DNA of 64,000 nt, taken from Bog-756 sp963777665 (GTDB lineage: Bacteria > Actinomycetota > Acidimicrobiia > Acidimicrobiales > RAAP-2). The stretch spans positions 1,116,001 to 1,180,000 of the forward strand of contig CAVZRJ010000001.1 in the NCBI GenBank assembly GCA_963777665.1. The letters run 5' to 3'. The notes beneath the pieces are model-generated. The model saw only the letters and a program-made list of their open reading frames with translations, searched no databases and was not told where the DNA came from. Position 1 is the first letter of the stretch. Every line of letters begins with the position of its first letter. Below, one piece after another: positions 54,673 to 62,621 of the stretch. Position numbers and translations under genes: made by a program.

Positions 54673-55024
54673 GTGAGCAAATCAGAAGTCGCGATCGGTG
54701 AGGCCGACCAGGAGGTTCCGGCCGGACGGATCGCCCCGACCGGGAACGGCCCGGCGGCGGCACGCGACCAGCCTCGAACACGAGCTCGACCGGGTGTCGT
54801 TGACCCAGGCCCTGATCGACACCGAGGCGGCGACGGCCCGGGTCATCGACCTCACCGAACGACTCATCGACGCACGCACGCAGATCAACGACCTGCGCAA
54901 GGAGATGGACGCCCTGCGGATCGAGCACCACGAGCTCCGGAACGAGCACGAGGCGATGCAGCACTCGGCTGCCTTCCGCCTGGCCACCTCGATCTGGAAC
55001 ATCCGCAATGCCCTCCGCCTCTAA
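54673..55024 (+). pseudogene. Short coiled-coil protein of GT cassette 2, one frameshift
   Basis: The GTG at 54673 has a strong ribosome binding site (AAGGAG). A disordered N-terminus (SKSEVAIGEADQEVPAGRIA) runs in one frame to about 54770; the coiled coil (TSLEHELDRVSLTQALIDTE, ARVIDLTERLIDARTQINDL) and end AAFRLATSIWNIRNALRL lie one frame over, stopping at 55024. It matches the 39644-40010 protein in plan and in the motif ARVIDLT-RLI. Its stop overlaps the GT2 start by 17 bases. Role unknown; the constant position suggests a GT-complex scaffold. Confidence 0.62.
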
Positions 55025-56192
55025 CCGGACCGGGTGGCGCGTCCTCGTCGCCCTCCTCGTCTACAACGGCGAGGAGTTCGTCGGGCCGTGCATGGACTCG
55101 CTCGCGGCGCTCGATCCCGGCGAGCACGAGGTCGACGTCCTGGTCCTCGACGACGCCAGCCCGGCTCCAGGGTGGAGCGAGCGGTGCCGATCGGCCGCCG
55201 AGACCAAAGGGTTCGGCTACTACTGCACGCCACGGAACCTCGGCATCCCCCGCAACATGAACCTCGGCATGCTGCGGGCCCTCGATGCGGGCTATGACGC
55301 CGTCATCCTGCTCAACTCGGACACGGTGCTACCCCGCAACTTGGTGACGACGCTGGTCCGGCCCCTCATCGAGGATCCGTCGATCTCGTCGACCACAGCC
55401 TGGTCGAACAACGTGAGCATCTACACGTTGCCCAACGAGCTCCCCGACCGCCTCGGGGCCGATGCCGAGCTGGTCAGCTGGATCTCCGAGCAGGTGGACC
55501 TCGAGTTCGACGGCCAGACGATCCCCGTGCCCTCGGGGGTGGGATTCTGCATGGCGCTGCCCACGTCCGTGATCGATCGGGTGGGCCTCATGGACCCGTT
55601 GTTCGGTCGGGGGTACTCCGAGGAGATCGACTGGTGCCTCCGAAGTCACGGTGACGGGTTCTCCTCCGTGCTGGTGCCGTCCTGCTTCGTCTACCACGCC
55701 GGCAGTGGGATCACCCGGGCGGAGGGCATGATCGGCGACGGCGACCACATCGTCCACGCTCACCAATCCATCATCGACCAGCGGTACCCGCGCTACCACT
55801 CCGAGCTGGTCGCCTTCACCGCCTCCAAGGTCACCGAGCGGTTGAAGGAGCGCGGGCTTCGAGCGATCGTCCGGGCCGCGGCCCGCGACCGCGGGTACCG
55901 CGTCGAGGTCAGCCGCCTTTCGCACCGCACCGGAGACGAAGGCCGGGTCCGCTTCGTTATCGAGCCCGACGCCGCGGTCCCGGTGATCTCCGGCTGGTAC
56001 GAGGGCTTCCGCGCCGACTTCGCCGTCGAGAACGGCGGGGTCATCCCCACCGTGACCTCGATCGTCGGAAGACCACCCGAGGAGATCAGGATCTTCAGCC
56101 GGGGACCGGCCTCCGATCACCTGCTCCAAGATCTGGGTGACGTGGAGGCAAGCACCGTCCGCCAACCTGCCTATCGTGAATCCGTCTTCTGA
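55008..56192 (+). CDS. GT2 glycosyltransferase (cassette 2, intact)
   Basis: A 394-residue family 2 glycosyltransferase with a GT-A fold at the N-terminus: RVLVALLVYNGEEFVGPC, VDVLVLDDASPAPGW (acidic donor motif), CTPRNLGIPRNMNLGML and VILLNSDTVLP. VIDRVGLMDPLFGRGYSEEI is the acceptor-side loop with the catalytic acidic residues, followed by DWCLRS. The last 110 residues form an extra domain shared with its frameshifted paralogue at 38486-39641. No membrane helix. It is the only undamaged member of the two GT cassettes besides the GT4 of cassette 1. Likely adds a rhamnose-like or other hexose to a surface glycan; the sugar is unknown. Confidence 0.85.
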   Translation: MPSASNRTGWRVLVALLVYNGEEFVGPCMDSLAALDPGEHEVDVLVLDDASPAPGWSERCRSAAETKGFGYYCTPRNLGIPRNMNLGMLRALDAGYDAVILLNSDTVLPRNLVTTLVRPLIEDPSISSTTAWSNNVSIYTLPNELPDRLGADAELVSWISEQVDLEFDGQTIPVPSGVGFCMALPTSVIDRVGLMDPLFGRGYSEEIDWCLRSHGDGFSSVLVPSCFVYHAGSGITRAEGMIGDGDHIVHAHQSIIDQRYPRYHSELVAFTASKVTERLKERGLRAIVRAAARDRGYRVEVSRLSHRTGDEGRVRFVIEPDAAVPVISGWYEGFRADFAVENGGVIPTVTSIVGRPPEEIRIFSRGPASDHLLQDLGDVEASTVRQPAYRESVF

Positions 56193-56350
56193 GGCGGGAT
56201 CACCTGGCCCGACGGCCCAGAACGCCACTGGAGGTGGCACGGTCGGGTTCCGTGCCGCACGGTAGCCGACAGCGACCATGACATCGACCGATTCGGGTGG
56301 GGCCGCGCTCATCGACGCTCCAGAGGGCCCGAGCGCTTCTCTGGCCTCCT

Positions 56351-58042
56351 GTGACCGATCCCGAGAGGGCCCAGATCACCGTTCGGCGCTCCTGGCAACC
56401 GGCTGTCGGCCTCGCGGTCTTCGCCTCGGGGGCAGTCACCGCGGCCGTCTGGCTCATGCTCCTCGGGCGTGGGCTCACCTTCTTCTACGACGAATGGAAC
56501 TTCGTCGACACACGAGGGCAGAGCTTCTGGACCACCGACCTGGCTCCGCACAACGGGCACCCGGTCGTCCTTCCGTTTGCCCTCTACCGATTGGCCTTCG
56601 CGGTGGTCGGGATCGGGCGCTACTGGCCGTACATGGCCTTGGTCGTCGGAGTGAACCTCCTCTGCGGCTGGTTGCTCTTCGTCCTGCTCCGCCGTCGGCT
56701 CTCCCCGGTCGTGGCCGCGGCCCTCGCCAGCGTCGTGATGCTGCTCGGCCCCGCATGGCAGGATCTGCTCTGGCCGTTCCAGATCGGGTTCCTCGGCAGT
56801 ATTGCGGCAGGACTCGGCGCCCTCGTCCTCCTCGACCGCCGGCGGACACGGTCGGACCTGTTGGCGGCTGCCTGTCTCACCCTGGCGGTGTTCTGCTCGG
56901 GTGTCGGGATCAGTGTCCTGGTCGGCGTCACCGTCGAACTGCTCTGGCGGCGCAGCTCGTGGCACCGGCTCTGGGTGACCCTGGCGCCAGCCGCCCTGTT
57001 CGGGGTCTGGTACCTCACCAAGGGCCGTGGCTCCACGCCGGTGATCCGACCGGGTTTGTCCGCCGGTGCGCACTTCGTGGGAGCGGCGGCGGCCGGTGTG
57101 CTCGGGGCTTCACCGGGCAGAGCTCCGCGGTCGGTGGGGTCCTGGCCATCGTCCTCGCTGGTCTGGTCGTGGCCGCCTTCGTGCTGAGCCCGGGGCAGTC
57201 GGGCAGGCTGGCGATGGCGGTGACCGGGGCCCTCGGCTTCTGGGTGCTCACGCTGCTCACCAGAGGGGACCGACACCGGCGGCCAGTCGATATCTGTACC
57301 CGGGCGCCGTCTTTGTGCTGCTGGCAGTGGGCGAGCTCCCCTACCTGCTCGGAGCCCGCATCCCGGGGGACGGACGCGCCGGGCGCACGCCGCGCCGACC
57401 CGGAGCCGGACCGCCCGCCTCCTGTCGGTCGGTCTGGTGGTGGGTATCGTGGCCTACTCGACGTTCGCCATCTGGCGGAACTCGGCTGCCCTCTTGTCCG
57501 GGCAGTCCGGCCTGCTGAGCGTCTCACAGACCGTGCGGGCCGAGCTCGGGGCCGTGCAGCTGGCGGGAGCAGACCTGCCGGCCGGATTCCGGCCCGACAC
57601 CGGCAACATGCCCCAGGTGACGACCGGTCCCTTCCTGGCTGCGGTCGCGGCATACGGCTTGCCCGGCGACTCGGCTCGCGGGATCTCCGGGGCGCCGCCG
57701 ACGGCACGGACTGCGGTCGATGCAATGCTGCTCAGAGCCCGCCCGGTGCAGCTGAGCATCGCGCCCATACCGACACGGCCGATGGTCAGCTGTCCCCAGT
57801 CCGTGACGGGCGTTTCCCAAAGGGTGACCCTACCGACGACAGGACTGTGGGTGACCACACCAGCCACCGGTCCGTTGTCGGTCTCGGTGCGGGGATGGTC
57901 CTCCACCTGGCTCCCGGTGTCCAATGGGGTGGTCCCGGCGGGAACCACACTGCACCTCATCTGGAGTGGAGCACCTGCCCCTATCCACTGGACGGTGTTG
58001 GTCCATGCACCGGTCGCACCCTCATTGTTGTGTCTTCCCTGA
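56351..58042 (+). pseudogene. Polytopic GT-C-like membrane protein, three frameshifts
   Basis: From GTG 56351 a membrane protein opens with GLTFFYDEWNFVDTRG, an acidic DE motif in the first external loop like those of GT-C glycosyltransferases, and continues through several hydrophobic helices (ALASVVMLLGPAWQDLLWPF). The frame shifts near 57110 (to GQSSAVGGVLAIVLAGLVVA), near 57275 (to SRYLYPGAVFVLLAVGELPY) and near 57380 (to LLSVGLVVGIVAYSTFAIWR), ending with a beta-rich extracytoplasmic domain at 58042. Intact length would be about 560 residues. It follows the GT2 gene and probably belonged to the same glycan pathway. Confidence 0.62.
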
Positions 58043-58111
58043 GCGGAGTGGTGGTCCGCCATTTCGAGCCACCACGTGTACAGCGAACGCTCATGCCGAG
58101 AGAAGGACGAT

Positions 58112-59560
58112 TTATCCCGTAGGCGACGTGTAACTCACGACCTCCGACATCGGATTTGCAGTGAGCTCGGCCCCAGCATCCACGTCCGCATGATCGTCGA
58201 AGCGCCGCGTCTGCCGCCCGACTCGACCCGAGCGAGCCTCTTCTCTTGCACTCAGATCAGTGAAGAAGATGATTGCGGTGCCGACGACGATGAACTGCGC
58301 CCATGCCGAATACGCAAAGACCGTGAACTCGGTTTGGGTGGTCTCGACATGACGAGTGAAGAAATGAGCGACTGCTCCTGGAAGAGTCCCATAGGGTCGC
58401 CAGACCAATTCTACGAGGGAGTAGCCGGCAATGAGAGATGCCCACATGGACGCAGGCGTGCGATGTTGATCGAACTCGAAGGCAAGAACGACGAGGAGCG
58501 GAGCGAGCATGATCTGATAATGGCTCCAGGCGATCGGGCTGATCATGGGCGATAAGGCACAACCGAAGGCAAAGAGACGCCAGGACAATCCCGAGCTGTG
58601 TCGCACGGAGTGGAACGACACGGCACAAAGCAGCAGGACGGCAACGATGACGGCCACCCGTTGGGCCGTCCAGTAGGAATCACCCCCGAGACGGCAGAGC
58701 ATTGACTGAGGGGAGAAGTTCTCTGGGTGGCAGACCCAGGGATGCAAGAACGGTGACGACGCATTCGAGAAGTTCTTGTATGAGTGCAGTGGCGAGAGCA
58801 TCTGCAGCGAATGGGAGCGGATGGCCAAGAACATCAAGCCCACCAGCTCGATCACTACGCTCCACATAATCGTACCTGCGGCCGCCCGGCGTGAATCACG
58901 TCTCACCAGGAACGCAAGGAGCACGAGCACAGCGACCGGCTTTATCGCAATGGAGAGTGCAAGAAGCAGTGCGCCCGGCCACACCCTCGTCGGTTGCTGG
59001 CGCCGCAAGGTCCACACGGCAAGCACGGCCAGCGCAAGGGCGACAATATTGAACTGCTTCCACCAGATCGACGAGATCGCCGGCCCGTATGCACAGGCCG
59101 CCGCCAATGTGACCCACCACAGCCACCTGCTCACACGGACCCGCAGCGCCAACCATGTTGTGCCCACGAGTCCTATCAGCAACGTAAGGTTGACCACGAC
59201 AAGAGCGCACTCGGTCTCCCCAATGGTAAGAACCCGCGACACAATGGCCATGAGGAAGCCGAGGAACGGCGTGCTTATCCACGTGACTATGGACTCCGGA
59301 TGACCCGTCTGCCACGCCACTTGCCCAGCTGTGTACGCAAGACCGACGTCGTTCTCAGGTCCGGTGTGGATGGCGGGAAGTGCCCAGATGACGAGGGTCG
59401 CTGATCCAACCATAAGACCGATGATCGCTTCGACCGGAGTAACCCTCGAGGTCTTGCTCGCCCTCCGAGCCCTCCCGTTGTTCGTGTGCCCGTCGATCCC
59501 AGCGTTCGGGTACTGCTCCGCTTCCGTAGTCTCAGCTCTCTCTCCAGCGTGGGGCGGCAT
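58112..59560 (-). CDS. GT87-like (DUF2029) polyprenyl-sugar transferase
   Basis: A 482-residue integral membrane protein with about ten hydrophobic segments. Layout and motifs (N-terminal helix then GPENDVGLAYTAGQVAW, an internal WWKQFNIVALALAVLAVWTL, and LSIAIKPVAVLVLLAFLVRR) fit the DUF2029/GT87 family, which includes actinobacterial mannosyl- and arabinofuranosyltransferases using decaprenyl-phosphate sugars. The N-terminal 40 residues and C-terminal 60 are hydrophilic. Base composition is visibly lower in GC than the flanking genes, suggesting a separate origin. It is convergent with the GT-C-like pseudogene and 57 bases or less from the epimerase end. Confidence 0.65.
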   Translation of the reverse strand: MPPHAGERAETTEAEQYPNAGIDGHTNNGRARRASKTSRVTPVEAIIGLMVGSATLVIWALPAIHTGPENDVGLAYTAGQVAWQTGHPESIVTWISTPFLGFLMAIVSRVLTIGETECALVVVNLTLLIGLVGTTWLALRVRVSRWLWWVTLAAACAYGPAISSIWWKQFNIVALALAVLAVWTLRRQQPTRVWPGALLLALSIAIKPVAVLVLLAFLVRRDSRRAAAGTIMWSVVIELVGLMFLAIRSHSLQMLSPLHSYKNFSNASSPFLHPWVCHPENFSPQSMLCRLGGDSYWTAQRVAVIVAVLLLCAVSFHSVRHSSGLSWRLFAFGCALSPMISPIAWSHYQIMLAPLLVVLAFEFDQHRTPASMWASLIAGYSLVELVWRPYGTLPGAVAHFFTRHVETTQTEFTVFAYSAWAQFIVVGTAIIFFTDLSAREEARSGRVGRQTRRFDDHADVDAGAELTANPMSEVVSYTSPTG

Positions 59561-59616
59561 TCGACAGTGCTAACCCTTCACTCTCTTGCGTCCTGGGATC
59601 GCACCCCGGCCGGGAC

Positions 59617-60643
59617 TCAGATCGTGCCGTCCGCGACGGCCTTCTCGATCCAGGGGACCACTTCCGCGAGGATCTCGTCGAGCCCGGTGGTCGCCTCGAA
59701 CCCGAGCACCCGCTTGGCCTTGTCCGTCGCAGGGCACCCGTCGGTGCACGTCGTGCTCGAACGGAGGATCCGAGACCCAGTGGAACGGTGCCTCCGGGCC
59801 CTTGACGGACGCCCAGATGGCCTGGGCCAGCTCGAGCACGGTGGTCGACTCGGAGGTCGAGAGATTGAAGTCCTCGTTGAGCGCGTCGGGGTGTTCCATC
59901 GCGGTCACGATCCCGTCGGCGAGGTCGGCGCCGTACGTGTAGTGCCGGATCTGGGAGCCGTCACCCAGGACGTGGAGGGGATCCTGGCCCTTCAGCACCT
60001 TCTGCACCAGGTCAGGGACGACATGGCTCATGGCCAGGCTCACGTTGCCGCTCAGGATCTCCACGTCGCCGAGGGCCCGGCGCTCACCCGTCCCCACACA
60101 GTTGAATGGCCGGACGATGGTGTACGGCAGCCCGTACTGGTCGAATGCCGCCTTCGCGAAGTACTCGACGGCTAGCTTCTGGAACCCGTACGACGACACC
60201 GGGGGCGGCACGTCGTGCTCCTGCCCCTCGTAGGACGGCCAGGAGTCGGCCGACTCGAAGACCATCGACGAGCTGAGGTAGGTGACCTTCTGCAGCCGAC
60301 CCGATCGGTGGGCAGCGATTGCGGCGTCGCAGGACGACGCGGTGATCCGCTCGTTGGTGGCGAGCAGGTCGTACGGGTAGGTGTGGAAGTACGAGATCCC
60401 GCCGATGAGGGCGGCGCCGGCGATGAAATGGTCGCAGTCGGCCAGTTCCCTCGTCATCAGCTCGACGTCACGGGCGTCCGCCTCGACGAACCGGTAGCGG
60501 GGATGATCGTCGTAGGACCGCTTGACCGGCCCGTACTTGGAGTAGTTGTCGATCCCGACCACCTCGTGGCCCCGATCGAGCAGATTCTTGACCAGGTATC
60601 CGCCGATGAATCCGGCTGACCCGGTGACCAGCACGTTGCTCAT
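59617..60643 (-). pseudogene. NAD-dependent sugar epimerase with frameshift near C-terminus
   Basis: The protein is well preserved over about 305 residues: VLVTGSAGFIGGYLVKNLLD (Rossmann loop), YLSSSMVFESAD, SSYGFQKLAVEYF with the YxxxK pair, and RPFNCVGTGERRALG. Near 59740 one extra base disrupts the end. Read one frame over, it continues KAKRVLGFEATTGLDEILAE and WIEKAVADGTI to a stop at about 59617, matching the usual epimerase C-terminus. Without the shift the actual frame runs to 59570 with an unrelated tail. It is of the UDP-glucose 4-epimerase/dTDP-glucose dehydratase type; catalytic residues are upstream of the break, so residual function is possible. Confidence 0.75.
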
Positions 60644-61386
60644 CGCTGTTCCTTCCTGTCGGTCACAGACCGGATTGCGCCGAGGTCGAGCCGGGGCCCG
60701 AACGCGAACCGCCACCACCTCAGATAGTGCGGCAGCCAGCTGACCATCTTGAAGTTCGACACGCCCTGGTTGCGCTCCAGCCAGATGGTCGGAAGCTCGG
60801 CGACCGGCAGCCGAGCCCGCCGCGCCTTCGCGACCAGCTCGATCCCGATCTCGAACCCGGCAGCGGAGGTGACCCCGACCTCACGTACGAAGCCCACATC
60901 GTAGGCCTTGAACGAGTTGGTGGCGTCGCGGGTGCCCACCCGGGCCAGCGCCCAGAGGGACAGGCCGGCCAGCCGGGACAGGGCGCCCTTGAGGAACGGG
61001 CCGCCGACCTGTTGGCCACCACGCGAGTACCGCGACGCCGCCGCGATGACCACCCCGCGTTCCACCAGCCGCACCATCGGGTCGATCTGCTGGGGGTCGT
61101 CGCAGCCGTCGGCCATGGTCACCACGACGACGTCCGCCACGGCCCGGTCGATGCCGTAGCGGATGGCCTGGGCGGGCCCCGGCTCGTCGTCGTTGACCAA
61201 CGCCCGGATGTTCGGGCTGTGCTTCGCATACTTCTCGACGTAGGGGACGGTCGTGTCATCGGGCGAGTCGACCACCACCACGATCTCCGACGGCAGCTGG
61301 ACCGCCTCCACCAGTCGCCCGAGGACATCCTCGATGTTCGACCCCTCGTTGTACGCCGGGATCACGATCGACACCCGCGGCTTCAC
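60640..61386 (-). CDS. GT2 glycosyltransferase, polyprenyl-phosphate sugar synthase-like
   Basis: A 248-residue family 2 enzyme of the DPM1-like type. VSIVIPAYNEGSNIEDVLGR and IVVVVDSPDDTTVP give the nucleotide-binding motif, and VVVTMADGCDDPQQIDPMVR the acidic metal site. GTRDATNSFKAY is the family motif before the acceptor loop. No C-terminal membrane helices are seen, as in soluble dolichyl-phosphate mannose synthases. It would make a lipid-linked monosaccharide for membrane glycosyltransferases such as the GT87-like protein nearby. Four-base overlaps join it to both neighbours (ATGA at 60640-60643 and 61383-61386). Confidence 0.83.
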   Translation of the reverse strand: MKPRVSIVIPAYNEGSNIEDVLGRLVEAVQLPSEIVVVVDSPDDTTVPYVEKYAKHSPNIRALVNDDEPGPAQAIRYGIDRAVADVVVVTMADGCDDPQQIDPMVRLVERGVVIAAASRYSRGGQQVGGPFLKGALSRLAGLSLWALARVGTRDATNSFKAYDVGFVREVGVTSAAGFEIGIELVAKARRARLPVAELPTIWLERNQGVSNFKMVSWLPHYLRWWRFAFGPRLDLGAIRSVTDRKEQR

Positions 61387-62618
61387 ACGACCACCCCGTC
61401 GCCCCGTACGTTCCAGATGTCCACGACGGGCTGAGCGATCGACACGTCTGCATAGACGCGGTGGGGGGCCCCGATGACCACCAAGTCCGTACGGTCGAGC
61501 ACCTGCTCGAGCGGTGTCAGCGTGGGGTCGGTGGTCACGTAGGGATCGGTGGTCAGCACGTCAGCGGATCGTACCTTGAGTACCCGTTTGAGCTTGTAGG
61601 AGAGACTCGAGCGGCTGTCGTCGGACTCGCCCTTGAACGCCATGCCGAGGATGCCGACCCGCATCGTGGCGAGGTCATAGCGGGCGGCGATCTTCGAGAC
61701 CAGGTAGAGGGGTAGGCCTTCGTTGATCTGCATACTGGCGTGTCCGAGCGCGAAGCTGTTGTTGTTGAAGGCGGCCAGCTGCATGGTGTCCTTGAGCAGG
61801 CAGGGCCCGGCCGCAAACCCCGCTCCCGGCAGATCGGCAGCCCGTGGATAGTCCTCGATCACCGCCCGCCGGATCCGTTCGTAGTCCAACCCGTAGTCGT
61901 TCGCCATCATGTAGAGCTGGTTGGCCGCGGCAAACTTGATGTAGCGGTACGAGTTGGTGAAGAGCTTTGCGAGCTCGGCCTCCTCGGGCTCGACCCGCAC
62001 GATGGCGTCGGTGAGACTGCCGAACAGGGCACTCGCCCGGTCGAACGCCTGCTCGGTGCGGGCGGCCACGATCTGGGGCAGCGAGTGGAGCTCCTCCATG
62101 GCGCGGCCCTCCGCGATGCGTTCCGGGCAGAAGGCCACGTCGATGGACCGGCCCAGCCGCTCCACGAGCCGCTCGACCAGCCTGGTGACCCCGGGAAACA
62201 CAGTGCTGCGGAGGACGAGGATCTGTCCGTCGACCAGCTGGTCGGCGACCACGTCGAGGGCGGTGACCACGGCCTGCGGATCGGGATTGAGGTGCTCGTC
62301 GACCGGGGTACCGATCACAACCACCAGGTGCTCGCTCTGGCCGATGGCCTGCGGCTCGCTCGTCGCGGTCAGGGTGCCGTTCGCCAGGGTCCTGGCCAGC
62401 ACCGAGGCGGCGCCGGCCTCCTGGTGGGGCATCTTGCCCGACCGGACCTTGTCGACCGCCTCCAAGTTGGTGTCGAAGAGCGCCACCGTGCGGCCGGAGT
62501 CGGCGAACGCCAACCCCAACGGCAGACCCACGTGCCCGCAGCCGCCGAGTATCGTGACGTCAGTTTCCCAGGGCGGTCCCACCGCACGCAACCTAGTCAA
62601 GGCCCGGTCGCGAGACAA
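61383..62618 (-). CDS. UDP-sugar 6-dehydrogenase
   Basis: A 411-residue UDP-glucose/GDP-mannose dehydrogenase-family enzyme that oxidises the C6 hydroxyl of a nucleotide sugar to a uronic acid with NAD. The N-terminal Rossmann loop is GGCGHVGLP (25-33), FCPERIAEG occurs at 163-171, and the catalytic Cys273 is in GPCLLKDTMQ. The C-terminal UDP-binding domain starts near MRVGILGMAFKGESDDSR. The KGESDDSR sequence resembles UDP-ManNAc/GlcNAc dehydrogenases. The product would feed an acidic surface glycan. The ATG at 62618 lies three bases after the tandem GT2 gene. Confidence 0.87.
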   Translation of the reverse strand: MSRDRALTRLRAVGPPWETDVTILGGCGHVGLPLGLAFADSGRTVALFDTNLEAVDKVRSGKMPHQEAGAASVLARTLANGTLTATSEPQAIGQSEHLVVVIGTPVDEHLNPDPQAVVTALDVVADQLVDGQILVLRSTVFPGVTRLVERLVERLGRSIDVAFCPERIAEGRAMEELHSLPQIVAARTEQAFDRASALFGSLTDAIVRVEPEEAELAKLFTNSYRYIKFAAANQLYMMANDYGLDYERIRRAVIEDYPRAADLPGAGFAAGPCLLKDTMQLAAFNNNSFALGHASMQINEGLPLYLVSKIAARYDLATMRVGILGMAFKGESDDSRSSLSYKLKRVLKVRSADVLTTDPYVTTDPTLTPLEQVLDRTDLVVIGAPHRVYADVSIAQPVVDIWNVRGDGVVV

Positions 62619-62621
62619 GCA

